NCBI RefSeq assembly: GCF_016411865.1
Contig: NZ_JAEKJA010000027.1
Location: forward strand, 54,781-118,780
Origin: Acuticoccus mangrovi
GTDB lineage: Bacteria > Pseudomonadota > Alphaproteobacteria > Rhizobiales > Amorphaceae
Reading direction: 5' to 3'
DNA: 64,000 nucleotides
Within the stretch, counting starts at the first letter, position 1; each line of letters begins with the position of its first letter. The position numbers and the translations under genes are program-made. The notes below the pieces were generated by a model. That model was given only the letters and a program-made list of their open reading frames with translations. It was not told the DNA's origin and did not search any database. Positions 52,731 through 63,233 of this stretch are shown here, piece after piece.

Positions 52731-53498
52731 ATGCGCTTTCGCGACCGCGTCGCCATTGTCACCGGCGGTGGCGGCGGGATCGGCCTCGCCGTAGCCGAGG
52801 GCCTCCTCGCCGAGGGCGCGAAGGTCGCCGTCATCGACGTTAAGCCCCGCCCCGCCGCCTACGACGACCACGGCGACGCCATCCTCTACGCCGAAGCCGA
52901 CCTCGCCGATCCGGCCGCGATCGCCCGCATCGTCGCCGACGCGACGGCGCGCTTCGGCCCGGTGAACCACCTCGCCAACGTCGCCGGCGTCGCGATGTGG
53001 GGCCGCGACGGCTCGGTGGTCGACATGGACCTCGCCCACTGGCGCACGACGCTCGACATCAACCTCGATGCCATCGTCCACCTGGTGCGCGCCGTGGTGC
53101 CGTCGATGCGGGGGGCCACGCCCGCCTCGATGGTGCACGTCGCGAGCGTCGTCGGCGTGCGCTCGATGGACAACGCCATGGTCGACGGCCCGCTCGACGC
53201 CTACCAGGTGTCGAAAGCCTCGGTGATCTCCCTCTCGCGCAGCCTCGCCATCTCGCTCGGCGCGGACCGGATCCGCTCCAACACCGTCTCCCCCGGCTCG
53301 ATCTGGACGCCGATGACCGACGGCATCTACGCCGACCCCGCCCGCGTCGAGAGGATGGCCGCCCGCACCCCGCTCCACCGCGTCGGCCGGCCCGAGGACG
53401 TCGCCGACGCGTGCCTCTTCCTCCTGTCGGATGCCGCCGACTTCATCACCGGCGTCGACCTGCCCGTCGATGGCGGCCTTCTCGCCAAGCTCGTCTGA
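52731..53498 (+). CDS. SDR family oxidoreductase
   Basis: 255-aa classical short-chain dehydrogenase: TGGGGGIG (about 11-18), AGVA, catalytic Ser near VHVASVVG, YQVSK (Tyr-x3-Lys) and PGSIWTPM. It starts 2 bases after the aminotransferase stop and its stop overlaps the next start by one base (TGATG). It may oxidise or reduce the product of the transamination. It is distinct from the SDR at 45353-46129, though both belong to the two facing operons. Confidence 0.92.
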   Translation: MRFRDRVAIVTGGGGGIGLAVAEGLLAEGAKVAVIDVKPRPAAYDDHGDAILYAEADLADPAAIARIVADATARFGPVNHLANVAGVAMWGRDGSVVDMDLAHWRTTLDINLDAIVHLVRAVVPSMRGATPASMVHVASVVGVRSMDNAMVDGPLDAYQVSKASVISLSRSLAISLGADRIRSNTVSPGSIWTPMTDGIYADPARVERMAARTPLHRVGRPEDVADACLFLLSDAADFITGVDLPVDGGLLAKLV

Positions 53499-54523
53499 TG
53501 CCCCTCTTCCGCCGCGACGAGGCGCTCGGCCTCACCTTCCGCGCCGGCGATCTCGCCGAGCTGCAGCGCTCCACCCACGAGCTCGCCATCGAGGCGGTCG
53601 GCGACGGCCGCTTCGAGGACGCCGCCGCCCTCGCCGCCTACCTCCTCGAGGAGGCGTTGGAGCCGCAGGAGGCCTTCACCGAGTGGGCCGCGATGCTGCC
53701 GGCCTTCCTCCTCGAGCGCGGCGCCGCCCCTGAGAAGGTGGCGGCGGAGGAGATACGCATCCACCGCCTCGTCGCCGGCACCGAGCGCTTCGACTTCGCG
53801 GCGGGATGGGCGCGCTATCGGGGCGAGGTGGAGGAGATCCGCCGCCTCTGCGCCGCCCGCGACGGGGCCGCCGCGGACCTCGTCGCCACCGCCGCGCGCC
53901 ACTGGCGCGAGGACCACGACATCAAGTGCGACATCGTGTGCGAGCTCCTCGCCCTCGTGCCCCGCTTCCTCTCGGAGCAGGCCGTGGTGGACTTCTGGGA
54001 CCGGGCGATGGCGGTCTGGTATCCGAACTATCGCCGCTTCGCCCTCGCCGCGCAGCCTTGGGAGGTCTCCCGCGGCCAGCTCGTCGACATGGCGGTGCTC
54101 GCCCTGCGCGGCCACATGCCGGGGGCAGGGCGCGGCGGCGCCATCGCGATCCGAGACGAGGGGGACGCCATCGCCCTCGAGTTCGCCCCCTGCGGCTCGG
54201 GCGGGCGCACCTTCGACACCGCGCCCGACGGGACGCCGCCGCGCGTCGAGCCGCCCTACGGCCACCGCCTCGTGGAGGGGCGGCACGACTGGGCCTGGAA
54301 CCGGCCCGGCGTGTGCCTCTACTGCACCCACTGCTGCCGCCTCGGCCAGCAGAAGGCGATCGAGGTGATGGGCTTCCCCGCCCGCGTCGTCACCCCGCCG
54401 GTGTGGCCGCAGGACCGCGACAAGGCGGTCTGCACCTGGCGCATCTACAAGGACCCTTCCGCGGTGCCGCAATCGGCCTATAGGGACGTGGGCGCCACGC
54501 CGCCGGAGAACGACGAGCCATGA
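53498..54523 (+). CDS. hypothetical protein with Cys-rich motif, 341 aa
   Basis: Unrecognised soluble protein. ATG 53498 overlaps the previous stop by one base. The N-terminal 200 residues are predicted mostly helical, with many acidic positions. The C-terminal part has a cysteine cluster: CGSGGR (about 229), then CLYCTHCC (about 270-277) and a later Cys in AVCTWRIY (about 315), which could bind Zn or an Fe-S cluster. It is coupled by a 4-base overlap (ATGA) to the glutamine amidotransferase gene. Its operon position suggests an enzyme in breakdown of an amino compound. I know of no characterised homologue. Confidence 0.75.
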   Translation: MPLFRRDEALGLTFRAGDLAELQRSTHELAIEAVGDGRFEDAAALAAYLLEEALEPQEAFTEWAAMLPAFLLERGAAPEKVAAEEIRIHRLVAGTERFDFAAGWARYRGEVEEIRRLCAARDGAAADLVATAARHWREDHDIKCDIVCELLALVPRFLSEQAVVDFWDRAMAVWYPNYRRFALAAQPWEVSRGQLVDMAVLALRGHMPGAGRGGAIAIRDEGDAIALEFAPCGSGGRTFDTAPDGTPPRVEPPYGHRLVEGRHDWAWNRPGVCLYCTHCCRLGQQKAIEVMGFPARVVTPPVWPQDRDKAVCTWRIYKDPSAVPQSAYRDVGATPPENDEP

Positions 54524-55278
54524 CCACCATCCTCGCGCTTGCGAGCGCCTACCACATGGAGACCTTCGAGGCCGGCTCCATCGGTCGGGCCGTGGAGGCC
54601 GCCGGCGGCCGCTTCGAGTGGCGCAACCGGCGCCTCGGCGAGGCGATGCCCGACAGCCACGAGGGCTACGACGGCATCGTCGTCTTCGGCGGCGAGATGG
54701 CCGTCTACGAGGCTGAATACCGCCCGTATTTCAGCCACATGGAAGAGCTCGTGCGGAGCTTTCACGCCGCCGGCAAGCCGGTCCTCGGCTCCTGTCTCGG
54801 CGCCCAGGTCATCGCCCACGCCTTCGGCGCAAAGGTCTACCGGGCGGGCGTCTTCGAGTGCGGCTTCACCCCGCTCGTGCCGACCGCCGCGGCGGCCGAC
54901 GACCCGCTCCTCGCCGGCACGCCCTCCCCCGTCCACCTCTTCGAGATGCACGGCGACACCTTCGACCTGCCCGACGGCGCCGTCCCCCTCCTCGCCGGCG
55001 GCGTGGTCGCCAACCAGGCCTTCCGCCTCGGCGCGGCGACCTACGCCTTCCAGTGCCACCACGAGGTGACACCGGAGATCGTCGGCGCCTGGAACGCGCG
55101 CATCGACGAGCACAACCCCACCTTCTTCGCCGACCTCGGCGGTCCGGACCCGCGCGCGCGCCAGCCCGCCGACTTCGCCCGCTACCAGGCGGCGCAGGAG
55201 GCGTTCGCCCTCAAGGTGACCGCCGCCTGGATGGACAAGGTGAAGGCGCGCCTCAGCCTTCCGGCCGAACCGCGATGA
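54520..55278 (+). CDS. class I glutamine amidotransferase-like protein
   Basis: 252-aa GATase class I protein: nucleophile Cys92 in [10 protein letters not shown] and His180/Glu182 in [10 protein letters not shown], a complete catalytic triad. It resembles the GMP-synthase-like stand-alone group (including gamma-glutamyl-amide hydrolases). It probably cleaves a glutamyl amide or supplies ammonia. It is the last gene of the aminotransferase operon and its 3' end overlaps the convergent ubiG by 26 bases. Confidence 0.9.
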   Translation: MTTILALASAYHMETFEAGSIGRAVEAAGGRFEWRNRRLGEAMPDSHEGYDGIVVFGGEMAVYEAEYRPYFSHMEELVRSFHAAGKPVLGSCLGAQVIAHAFGAKVYRAGVFECGFTPLVPTAAAADDPLLAGTPSPVHLFEMHGDTFDLPDGAVPLLAGGVVANQAFRLGAATYAFQCHHEVTPEIVGAWNARIDEHNPTFFADLGGPDPRARQPADFARYQAAQEAFALKVTAAWMDKVKARLSLPAEPR

Positions 55279-55987
55279 TCATGTAGTTGACGTCGGCGTC
55301 GCCCGAGAGGCCCCACTCGTCCTTCAGCGGGTTGAACACCACGCCCACCGGGTCGTGCGCCATCAGCGCGTTGGCCTCGAACGCCTCGCGCAGCTCCTCC
55401 GGCCGCACCAGCTTGTCGAACTGATGGGTGCCCTTCGGCAGCCAGCGCAGCACATATTCGGCGCCGACGATGGCGAGCGCGAACGCCTTCAGCGTGCGGT
55501 TGATCGAGGCGAACACCGTGATGCCGCCCGGCCGCACCATCGCGGAGCAGGCCGCGACGAACTCCGGCACGCTCGCCACGTGCTCCACGATCTCCATCGC
55601 GAGCACCACGTCGAAGGTCTCGCCGGCCTCCGCCAGCGCCTCGGCGGTGGTGGCGCGATAGTCGACGCTCACCCCCGTCATCGCGGCGTGGCGCTTGGCG
55701 ACCTCGACGTTGGTGGGCGCGGCGTCCGCCCCCACGACGTCGGCGCCCATCCGCGCCAGAGGCTCCGCGAGGAGCCCGCCGCCGCAGCCGATGTCGAGCA
55801 CCCGCAGGCCCTCGAGCGGGGCTTCGAGCCGCGGCTCGCGCTCGAAATGGCGGCACAGCGTCTGGCGCAGGAAGGTGAGGCGGACCGGGTTGAATTTGTG
55901 CAGCGGCCTGAACTTGCCGTTGGGGTTCCACCACTCCGCGGCGAGGCGGTCGAACTTGTCGACTTCCGCCTGATCGATCGTTGCCAT
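55253..55987 (-). CDS. ubiG: bifunctional 2-polyprenyl-6-hydroxyphenol / 3-demethylubiquinol O-methyltransferase
   Basis: 244-aa methyltransferase of ubiquinone synthesis. ATG 55987 begins [20 protein letters not shown], typical of UbiG. SAM-binding [15 protein letters not shown] is at about 64-78, with further motifs EIVEHV and VRPGGI. It carries out both O-methylations of the ubiquinone ring. It is divergent from lysC (81-base spacer), an arrangement common in Hyphomicrobiales. Confidence 0.95.
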   Translation of the reverse strand: MATIDQAEVDKFDRLAAEWWNPNGKFRPLHKFNPVRLTFLRQTLCRHFEREPRLEAPLEGLRVLDIGCGGGLLAEPLARMGADVVGADAAPTNVEVAKRHAAMTGVSVDYRATTAEALAEAGETFDVVLAMEIVEHVASVPEFVAACSAMVRPGGITVFASINRTLKAFALAIVGAEYVLRWLPKGTHQFDKLVRPEELREAFEANALMAHDPVGVVFNPLKDEWGLSGDADVNYMIIAVRPEG

Positions 55988-56068
55988 GTCGGACCTTGGT
56001 TGTTTGCGAGCCTTACCCCTGCTAGCTAGCAGCCTTCCACCGCGTCGCAACGCACAAGATCCTTTTCC
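55988..56068. promoter_or_regulatory. divergent ubiG-lysC promoter region
   Basis: 81-base spacer. It holds a perfect 14-bp palindrome, CTGCTAGCTAGCAG (56019-56032), with two of the normally rare CTAG tetramers. It lies midway between both starts and could be a regulator site. No firm promoter hexamers were found. Confidence 0.45.
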
Positions 56069-57307
56069 ATGTCCCGTATCGTCATGAAGTTCGGCGGCAC
56101 CTCCGTCGCCGACATCGCCCGCATCCGCCACGTCGCCGCGCACGTGAAGCGCGAGGTCGAGGCTGGCCATCAGGTGGCCGTGGTCGTGTCCGCCATGGCG
56201 GGGGAGACCAATCGCCTCGTCGCGCTCTGCCGCGAGGCGGCCCCGCTCCACGACGCCCGCGAGTACGACGCCGTCGTCTCCTCCGGCGAGAACGTCACCT
56301 CCGGCCTTCTCGCCATCGTGCTGCAGTCGATGGGCATCGAGGCCCGCTCCTGGCAAGGCTGGCAGATCCCGCTGAAAACCGACGAGGCCCACGGCGGCGC
56401 CCGCATCGCCGACATCAACGGCGCGGCGCTCATCGAGCGCTTCGAGCGTGGTCAGGTCGCCGTCATCGCCGGCTTCCAGGGGATTTCGCCGCTCAACCGC
56501 ATCGCGACCCTCGGCCGCGGCGGCTCCGACACCACGGCCGTCGCCATCGCCGCCGCCATCAAGGCCGACCGCTGCGACATCTACACCGACGTCGACGGCG
56601 TCTACACGACCGACCCGCGGATCGTGAAGAGCGCCCGCCGGCTACCGAGAATCTCCCACGAAGAGATGCTGGAGATGGCCTCTCTCGGCGCCAAGGTCCT
56701 GCACGTGCGCTCCGTCGAGCTCGCGATGGTCTACGATGTGCCGCTGATGGTCCGCTCCAGCTTCGCCGACCCCGTCATCGCACCGCCCGGCACCCTCATC
56801 ACCGGCGAGGATACCGACATGGAATCAGAAACCGTCACTTCGATCGCCTACTCCCGCGACGAGGCGCAGATCACCCTGCGCGACGTCCCCGACGCGCCCG
56901 GCGTCGCCCACCGCGTGTTCGGCCCCCTCGCCGAGGCCAACATCAACGTCGACATGATCGTCCAGAACATCTCCGAGGACGGGTCGACCACCGACATCAC
57001 CTTCACCATCCCCCAGTCGGAGTACGAGCGGGCGATGAGCGTGCTCGAGACGGCGCGCGACACCATCCGCTTCGCCAAGATGGTCGGCGACACCGAGGTG
57101 GTGAAGGTCTCCGTCATCGGCGTCGGCATGCGCTCGCACGCCGGCGTCGCCGCCACCGCCTTCCAGGCGCTCGGCGAAAAGTCGATCAACATCCGCGCCA
57201 TCACCACCTCGGAAATCAAGATTTCCGTGCTGATCGACGCCGCCTACACCGAGCTTGCCGTGCGCACGCTGCACGGCGTCTATGGTCTCGACAAACTCAC
57301 TCACTAA
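56069..57307 (+). CDS. lysC: aspartate kinase
   Basis: 412-aa aspartokinase, first step of the aspartate-family amino acids. KFGGTS (7-12) opens the kinase domain, and [15 protein letters not shown] plus [11 protein letters not shown] follow. The C-terminal half has two ACT domains (about 260-330 and 345-405) for feedback control, and the length fits the monofunctional type. It is preceded by the divergent ubiG spacer and followed by a strong stem-loop. Confidence 0.96.
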   Translation: MSRIVMKFGGTSVADIARIRHVAAHVKREVEAGHQVAVVVSAMAGETNRLVALCREAAPLHDAREYDAVVSSGENVTSGLLAIVLQSMGIEARSWQGWQIPLKTDEAHGGARIADINGAALIERFERGQVAVIAGFQGISPLNRIATLGRGGSDTTAVAIAAAIKADRCDIYTDVDGVYTTDPRIVKSARRLPRISHEEMLEMASLGAKVLHVRSVELAMVYDVPLMVRSSFADPVIAPPGTLITGEDTDMESETVTSIAYSRDEAQITLRDVPDAPGVAHRVFGPLAEANINVDMIVQNISEDGSTTDITFTIPQSEYERAMSVLETARDTIRFAKMVGDTEVVKVSVIGVGMRSHAGVAATAFQALGEKSINIRAITTSEIKISVLIDAAYTELAVRTLHGVYGLDKLTH

Positions 57308-57318
57308 ATTGCATCACG

Positions 57319-57356
57319 TGGGCGTGCGGATCGGCCGCGGCAGGACCGCACGCCCA
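57319..57356 (+). terminator. rho-independent terminator-like hairpin after lysC
   Basis: Perfect 11-bp arms TGGGCGTGCGG (57319-57329) and CCGCACGCCCA (57346-57356) enclose a 16-base loop, 11 bases after the lysC stop. T-rich sequence follows (TTTGATTTATTT at 57360-57371). It should end lysC transcription before ptsP. Confidence 0.7.
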
Positions 57357-57448
57357 AACTTTGATTTATTTCGCTGCACGGCTGGGACGTGTATGCTTCA
57401 ACCGGCTGTGGACCAATGGTTGAACGCCCCCTTAGCGCGGGAGGACCG

Positions 57449-59713
57449 ATGCGCGACACGCTCGCCGGCCCCAGGCAGCTCATCAAGCAATTGCACGCCG
57501 TCATGGCGGCGCCGATGGAGGCGCAGGCCCGGCTCGACCAGATCGTGCGTATCATCGCCGACAACATGGTCGCCGAGGTCTCTTCGCTCTACATCCTGCG
57601 CCAGGACGACGTTCTGGAGCTCTATGCCACCCACGGGCTGAACCCGACGGCGGTGCACCGCGCCGGGCTGCGGCTCGGCGAGGGCCTCGTCGGCCGCGTG
57701 GCGAAGACCGCCCAGCCGCTCAACATCATCAACCCGCGCTCGCACCCCTCCTTCGCCTACCTGCCGGAGACCAACGAGGAGGACTACAACACCTTCCTCG
57801 GCGTTCCGGTCCTGCGGGCCGGGCGCCTCCTCGGCGTGCTGACGGTGCAGAACCGCACCCCCCGCCGCTACGACAACGAGGAGGTGGAGGCGCTGCAGAC
57901 GACGGCGATGGTGATCGCGGAGATCGCCGGCACCGGCGACCTCGACAAGATCCCCCAGCCGACGGCCGCCCTCGACATCCGCCGTCAGATCCACGTCTCC
58001 GGCGTGACGCTCAACGAGGGGGTCGGCCTCGGCCGCGTGGTGCTGCACGAGCCGCGCGTCGTCGTCACCCGCCTCCTCAACGATGATGTCGAGCACGAGT
58101 TGAACCGGCTCGAGACGGCGCTCGAGAAGGTGCGCGGCACGCTCGTCGCCCACCTCTCGCGCGACGACGTCGCCGCCTCCGGCGCCTCGCGCGACGTGCT
58201 CGAAGCCTTCCTGATGATCGCCCAGGACCGCGGCTGGGCGCGCAAGATGGCCGACGTGGTGCGCTCCGGCCTCACCGCCGAGGCCGCGGTGGAGCGGGTA
58301 CAGACCGACAACCGCGCCCGTCTGATGCGCTCCACCGACCGCATGGTGCGCGAGCGCCTGCACGACCTCGACGATCTCGCCAACCGCCTCCTGCGCGAAC
58401 TGATGGGCCGCTCCTCCACCTCGCTCGCCTCGGTCACGGGGGATGCGATCCTCGTCGCCCGCTCGATGGGCGCGGCGGAGCTTCTCGACTACGACCGGGC
58501 CCGTATCCGCGGCCTCGTCCTCGAGGAGGGCACGCCGGCGAGCCACGTCACCCTCATCGCCCGCGCCCTCGGCATTCCGACCGTCGGCCAGGTCGCCGAG
58601 GTCACCTCGCTGGTTGAATCGGGCGAGGCGATCATCGTCGACGCGGACGGCGGCGACATCCACATCCGCCCCTCGGCCGAGGTGGAGAACGTCTTCGCCG
58701 AGAAGGTGCGCTTCCGCGCCCGCCGCCAGGCCCAATATCGGCGCCTGCGCCATCTGCCGGCGGCGAGCCGGGACGGCATCGAGGTCACCCTGTCGATGAA
58801 CGCCGGCATGCTCGCCGACATGGACCACCTCAAGGAGTCCGGGGCGGCCGGCGTCGGCCTGTTCCGCACCGAGGTGCTCTTCATGGTGGCCCCGTCGCTG
58901 CCGCGGATGCACGCCCAGGAGCAGCTCTACCGCAAGATCAACGAGATGGCGGGGGGCCTGCCGGTCACCTACCGCTCGCTCGACATCGGCGGCGACAAGA
59001 TCCTGCCCTACCTGCGCAACGTCGACGAGGAGAACCCGGCGATGGGGTGGCGCGCCATCCGCCTCGGCCTCGACCGACCGGGGCTGCTGCGCACCCAGAT
59101 CCGCGCCCTCCTCATCGCCGCCGGCGGGCGCGAGCTGAAGCTCATGTTCCCGATGGTCACCACCGTCGCCGAGTTCAACGCCGCCCGCACCCTCGTCGAT
59201 CGCGAGCGCAAGTTCCTGCACCAGCACGGCTACACGCTGCCGGAGGCGACCAAGCTCGGCGTGATGCTGGAGACCCCCTCGCTGCTCTTCGAGCTCGAGG
59301 AGCTGCTCGCTGTCGCCGATTTCGTGTCCGTCGGCACCAACGACCTCTACCAGTTCTCGATGGCGGCCGACCGCTCGAACATGCGCGTGTCGGGCCGGTT
59401 CGACATTCTGAGCCAGTCCTTCGTGCGGATGCTGAAGCACATCGCCGACAAGTGCGACGCCGCCAACGTGCCGGTCACCGTGTGCGGCGACGTGGCGAGC
59501 CGACCGCTCGAGGCACTGTGCCTCGTCGGCCTCGGCTACACCCATCTGTCGATGCCGCCGGCCGCCATCGGACCCGTCAAGGCGGCCATCCGAGCGACCG
59601 ATTTTGGACGATTGCGCGCACGATTGTGGCCAAGGCTTGAAGCCGGCCGCGGAAACGACGACATTCGTCACATCCTGTCGCGTTTCGTGGATGCGAACGA
59701 CATTCCAGTCTAG
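57449..59713 (+). CDS. ptsP: phosphoenolpyruvate-protein phosphotransferase, nitrogen PTS (PtsP)
   Basis: 754-aa EI-Ntr. ATG 57449 follows GGAGG (57440-57444). The N-terminal GAF domain (about 5-160) senses metabolites; then the EI domain, with the phospho-His366 in [12 protein letters not shown], and the PEP-binding C-terminal domain with [10 protein letters not shown] and [16 protein letters not shown]. It phosphorylates NPr (PtsO) to control nitrogen, carbon and potassium responses. Its position between lysC and prfA is the Hyphomicrobiales arrangement. Confidence 0.96.
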   Translation: MRDTLAGPRQLIKQLHAVMAAPMEAQARLDQIVRIIADNMVAEVSSLYILRQDDVLELYATHGLNPTAVHRAGLRLGEGLVGRVAKTAQPLNIINPRSHPSFAYLPETNEEDYNTFLGVPVLRAGRLLGVLTVQNRTPRRYDNEEVEALQTTAMVIAEIAGTGDLDKIPQPTAALDIRRQIHVSGVTLNEGVGLGRVVLHEPRVVVTRLLNDDVEHELNRLETALEKVRGTLVAHLSRDDVAASGASRDVLEAFLMIAQDRGWARKMADVVRSGLTAEAAVERVQTDNRARLMRSTDRMVRERLHDLDDLANRLLRELMGRSSTSLASVTGDAILVARSMGAAELLDYDRARIRGLVLEEGTPASHVTLIARALGIPTVGQVAEVTSLVESGEAIIVDADGGDIHIRPSAEVENVFAEKVRFRARRQAQYRRLRHLPAASRDGIEVTLSMNAGMLADMDHLKESGAAGVGLFRTEVLFMVAPSLPRMHAQEQLYRKINEMAGGLPVTYRSLDIGGDKILPYLRNVDEENPAMGWRAIRLGLDRPGLLRTQIRALLIAAGGRELKLMFPMVTTVAEFNAARTLVDRERKFLHQHGYTLPEATKLGVMLETPSLLFELEELLAVADFVSVGTNDLYQFSMAADRSNMRVSGRFDILSQSFVRMLKHIADKCDAANVPVTVCGDVASRPLEALCLVGLGYTHLSMPPAAIGPVKAAIRATDFGRLRARLWPRLEAGRGNDDIRHILSRFVDANDIPV

Positions 59714-59721
59714 GACCTTTG

Positions 59722-60780
59722 ATGATGTTGCGTCAGCGGCTCGACGAAGTGGTCGACCGCTTCAATATCTTAGAACAGCGTATGGCCGCCGGCCCCAAGG
59801 CCGACGAGTACGTGGAGCTTTCGCGCGAATATGCCGAGCTCGAACCGCTCGTGCGCAGCGTCTCGGCGCTGCGCGAGGCGGAGAAGGAGCTCGCCGGGAT
59901 CGACGAGCTGCTGAGGTCGGGCGACGAGCTCGCCGAGCTCGCCGAGGCCGAGCGCCCCATCGTGGTCGAGACGATCGACCGGCTCGCCGACGAGATCCGC
60001 GTCGCCCTGCTGCCGAAGGACGAGGCCGATTCCAAGAGCGCCATCCTCGAGGTGCGCGCCGGCACCGGCGGCCAGGAGGCCGCCCTCTTCGCCGGCGATC
60101 TCTTTCGCATGTACGAGCGCTACGCCGGCGAGCACGGCTGGAAGGTCGAGGTGATGTCGATGTCGGAGGGCGAGGCCGGCGGCTTCAAGGAGATCATCGC
60201 CGCCGTGCGGGGCGAGGGCGTCTTCGCCCGCCTGAAATACGAATCGGGCGTCCATCGCGTGCAGCGCGTGCCGGTCACCGAATCGGGCGGGCGCATCCAC
60301 ACGTCGGCCGCCACCGTCGCCGTGCTGCCCGAGGCCAAGGACGTCGACATCGACATTCCCGCGAACGACATCCGCATCGATACGATGCGCGCCTCCGGGG
60401 CCGGCGGTCAGCACGTCAACACCACCGACTCGGCCGTGCGCATCACCCACCTACCGACCGGCATCGTCGTCACTTCCTCGGAGAAGTCGCAGCACCAGAA
60501 CCGCGCCCGTGCCATGGAGGTTCTGCGCGCCCGCCTCTACGACATGAAGCGCCAGGCGGCGGCCGACGAGCGGGCCGCCGACCGCAGGACCCAGGTCGGC
60601 TCCGGCGACCGCTCCGAGCGCATCCGCACCTACAACTTCCCCCAGGGACGCGTGACGGATCACCGCATCAACCTCACCCTCTACAAACTCGACGAGGTGC
60701 TGGCGGGCGGGCTCGACGAGATCATCGACGCGCTCGCCACCGACCATCAGTCCCGCCTTCTGGCAGAGGCCGATGGTTGA
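59722..60780 (+). CDS. prfA: peptide chain release factor 1
   Basis: 352-aa RF1. ATG 59722 is best by spacing from AGGA (59712-59715). The GGQ peptide-release motif is at Gln230 ([11 protein letters not shown]). It ends translation at UAG and UAA. It lies 8 bases after ptsP and overlaps prmC by 8 bases, so the methyltransferase that modifies its GGQ Gln is co-translated. Confidence 0.97.
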   Translation: MMLRQRLDEVVDRFNILEQRMAAGPKADEYVELSREYAELEPLVRSVSALREAEKELAGIDELLRSGDELAELAEAERPIVVETIDRLADEIRVALLPKDEADSKSAILEVRAGTGGQEAALFAGDLFRMYERYAGEHGWKVEVMSMSEGEAGGFKEIIAAVRGEGVFARLKYESGVHRVQRVPVTESGGRIHTSAATVAVLPEAKDVDIDIPANDIRIDTMRASGAGGQHVNTTDSAVRITHLPTGIVVTSSEKSQHQNRARAMEVLRARLYDMKRQAAADERAADRRTQVGSGDRSERIRTYNFPQGRVTDHRINLTLYKLDEVLAGGLDEIIDALATDHQSRLLAEADG

Positions 60781-61654
60781 GGAGGGCCCCCTCCCCGTCA
60801 CCGGCGACATCGATCTCGCCGGCCTCTACACCACGTTGAAACGCGTGTTTCGCGAGGCTGGGCTTCCCACTCCCGACCTCGACGCGCGTCTCCTCGTCAT
60901 CGAGACCCTGGGGGTCTCGACCGCCCAGCTCATCGCCAATCCGCGCCTGCCGATCTCGGAGGAGCTGGCGCGCGAGCTCAACGAGCGTGCCCGGCTGCGC
61001 CTGTCGGGGCAGTCGATCGGCCGCATTCTCGGCCGCCGCGCCTTCTGGTCGCTCGATCTGCGCCTCAATCGCGACACCCTGGAGCCGCGTCCGGAGACCG
61101 AAACTGTCGTCGAGCTTGCGCTTTCCTTGCTGCCGGCGGTTGAAACTCCCCTCCTCATCGCCGATCTAGGTGTGGGAACGGGCGCGATCCTCCTCGCGAT
61201 CCTGTCGGAGCGCCTCAACGCCTTCGGCATCGGCATCGACATCGCGGAAGGCGCCCTCCGGGAGGCCGAGAGGAACGCCGAGCGCCACAATCTCGCCGAC
61301 CGGGCGGTCTTCGCCATCGGCAACTTCGGCGCCCCGCTCGCTCCTGTGTTCGATATGGTCGTGTCCAACCCGCCCTACGTCGCCACGGCGACCATCGCGG
61401 ACCTCGACCCTGTCGTTCGTGACCACGATCCTCGCCTCGCCCTCGACGGTGGCGAGGACGGGCTCGACTGCTACCGCACCGTCTTCTCGCAGGCGAGCGG
61501 AATGCTGAAGCCCGGCGGCACGCTGATCGTGGAGATCGACCCGGCCGCCCGCGACGCCGTGATCGCCGTCGCGGAGGCCCGCGGACTGAGCGTTGCCGCC
61601 GTCGCGGACGACCTCAACGGCGATGCCAGAGCCGTTGCTTTTAGGTTTGCGTAA
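60773..61654 (+). CDS. prmC: release factor glutamine methyltransferase
   Basis: 293-aa SAM-dependent enzyme. SAM motif [10 protein letters not shown] (about 128-137) and the NPPY catalytic motif at 199-202. The N-terminal helical domain precedes it. It methylates the GGQ glutamine of release factors. It overlaps prfA by 8 bases. Confidence 0.96.
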   Translation: MVEEGPLPVTGDIDLAGLYTTLKRVFREAGLPTPDLDARLLVIETLGVSTAQLIANPRLPISEELARELNERARLRLSGQSIGRILGRRAFWSLDLRLNRDTLEPRPETETVVELALSLLPAVETPLLIADLGVGTGAILLAILSERLNAFGIGIDIAEGALREAERNAERHNLADRAVFAIGNFGAPLAPVFDMVVSNPPYVATATIADLDPVVRDHDPRLALDGGEDGLDCYRTVFSQASGMLKPGGTLIVEIDPAARDAVIAVAEARGLSVAAVADDLNGDARAVAFRFA

Positions 61655-62061
61655 GATTGAATCGACCGCGCGGGAAAAGACGCGGCAGATGTCGAATTAA
61701 GTCTTGGAAATGTGACATCGAACCGCTAACGTCCGCTCGTCGGCCGATGGATCCGGGCAACGAAGCTGCCCTAGGATCATTGTGTGCCAGCCCCCGGAAC
61801 GGGGGCAACCGCTATCACGAACGCCATGAAGGCGACGGGTCGGGTGTGTTCTCGGCGAGCCCGTGAGAGGTCTCGTTCCCCCGGTCGTCCATTGTGGTGG
61901 AGCGTGTGGTGCGCTGCCTGGCGGCGCTCCGAACCGAACCGACGGGACTCGGCCACGGACTTCGTGCGTGGCGCGGCGGAACCGTGGAAGGACAGCGTTT
62001 CCCCTTCCGCGGCACTGCCCCCTTTGGTTTCGACGTTGTGTCCCGGATGAGAAACGAGCTG
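61655..62061 (+). promoter_or_regulatory. long prmC-DUF4167 leader region
   Basis: 407 bases without a recognised gene. TTGGAA (61704-61709) and TAACGT (61727-61732), 17 apart, give a weak promoter candidate. GCCCCC (61790-61795) and GGGGGC (61801-61806) form a perfect 6-bp hairpin with a GGAAC loop. The in-frame extension of the DUF4167 frame to 61894 is not typical protein sequence. The region may be a structured 5' leader or a small RNA gene. Confidence 0.4.
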
Positions 62062-62784
62062 ATGAGACCGAACAATTCGAGCAAGCGTCTGCGTGGTCGT
62101 AGCCGGAGCAAGAGCAGCAATCCGCTCGCCCGCTCCTACGAGTCCAACGGTCCGGACGTAAAGATCCGCGGCACCGCCCTGCAGGTGGCCGACAAATATG
62201 CCCAGCTCGCCCGCGACGCCCAGTCCTCCGGCGACCGCGTGATGGCGGAAAACTACTTCCAGCACGCCGAGCATTACTACCGCATCGTCGCCCAGGCCTA
62301 CGAGCAGTCGAACCCGCAGGGCGCGCGCGAGCGCCGCGACGACGGCGACCGCAGCGGCCGCTACGACGACCGCAGCTATCGCGGCGAGCAACCCACCATC
62401 AACGGCTTCGACGGCATCGAGGACGACGACGACGGGCTGCGCCGCGCGATCCGCGCCAACGGGTCCGACCGGCACAGCCACGACGACGACGGCGAGGATG
62501 GCGACGACGAGGCCACCGTCCAGACCAACGGCACCCCCCACCAGGCCGCCGAGGACGAGAAGCCCGAGAGCGAGGAGACCGGCGAGGTCGAGGCGACCGT
62601 CGCCGCGCCGAGCGCCGACAACGCCGCCGCTGCCGAGGCCGAAGGCGAGAGCACGGCCGAGGCCGAGGAGGAGCAGCCCAAGCCGCGCCGCCGCACGCGC
62701 ACCCGCAGCACGCGCACCCGCACCCGCCGCACCACGGCGAGCGAGGCCGACGCCGCTCCCGAAGCGACCGAGCCCACGAGCTGA
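62062..62784 (+). CDS. DUF4167 domain-containing protein
   Basis: 240-aa protein. ATG 62062 is chosen because MRPNNSSKRLRGRSR matches the usual DUF4167 opening; ATG 62047 is possible, and both have weak SDs. The first about 85 residues form the conserved domain (a basic start, then KIRGTALQVADKYAQLARDA and QHAEHYYRIV). The rest is low-complexity: acidic and Ala/Glu-rich, ending in an Arg/Thr-rich tail (RRRTRTRSTRTRTRRT). The family is almost confined to Alphaproteobacteria and is suspected to be RNA- or ribosome-related, without proof. Always found near prmC and clpB. Confidence 0.9.
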   Translation: MRPNNSSKRLRGRSRSKSSNPLARSYESNGPDVKIRGTALQVADKYAQLARDAQSSGDRVMAENYFQHAEHYYRIVAQAYEQSNPQGARERRDDGDRSGRYDDRSYRGEQPTINGFDGIEDDDDGLRRAIRANGSDRHSHDDDGEDGDDEATVQTNGTPHQAAEDEKPESEETGEVEATVAAPSADNAAAAEAEGESTAEAEEEQPKPRRRTRTRSTRTRTRRTTASEADAAPEATEPTS

Positions 62785-62837
62785 TCGAGCCCGTGAGTTC
62801 ACCGGGCCCGTGAACCGACCGGGCCCGTGAGCTGACG
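62770..62837 (+). repeat. 17-bp tandem repeat, four copies, across the DUF4167 stop
   Basis: Four back-to-back units start at 62770, 62787, 62804 and 62821, of the form GRGCCCRYGARYYSAYS, the first copy being the most diverged. The DUF4167 stop codon (62782-62784) is inside the first unit. Only the first unit is (partly) coding. Confidence 0.75.
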
Positions 62838-63233
62838 AAGCACCCGCGCCGACCGGCGGCCCCGGACACGGGCCGCCTCATCGTCCCTCGTTCCATCCGC
62901 TCTGGCGGGCCGGCCTCCCGGTCCGCCCTTTTCATTCCGGCAAGCCTCCGCGGGATCCGCGGCACGACGCGCCCGCACCGCCCGCTCATCGGGCAGACCG
63001 CGTTCCCCGGTCGCCCTGCATGGGAGCGATCGGCCCGCGCACGCTGGCCGTTGGGGCCGTTCGGCGACCTGCCAATTTTTCTTACAACACGCACAAAGTG
63101 CCTTCTTTCCAGGCAACTATCCCTTATCTATAGGATGGCGTCGGCCTCTCCGGCGGCGCCCGCGGCGGCATCTGCGCCGTGCCATCCCAACCCGGCGTTC
63201 GAGTTCCGCTGTCCGCCGGCCCAAGGAGGTTCC
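62838..63233 (+). promoter_or_regulatory. clpB upstream region with heat-shock-like promoter
   Basis: The proximal part resembles a sigma32 promoter: CTTCTTT (63102-63108), 12 bases, CCCTTATCTA (63121-63130). Strong SD AAGGAGGT (63223-63230). The leader is about 95 bases. The rest of the GC-rich spacer shows nothing I can name. Confidence 0.45.

Noticed and set aside
61655..62061. RNase P RNA or another known structured RNA
   Set aside because: The conserved GAGGAAAGTCCGGGC-type signature was looked for and not found; no other known RNA family was recognised.
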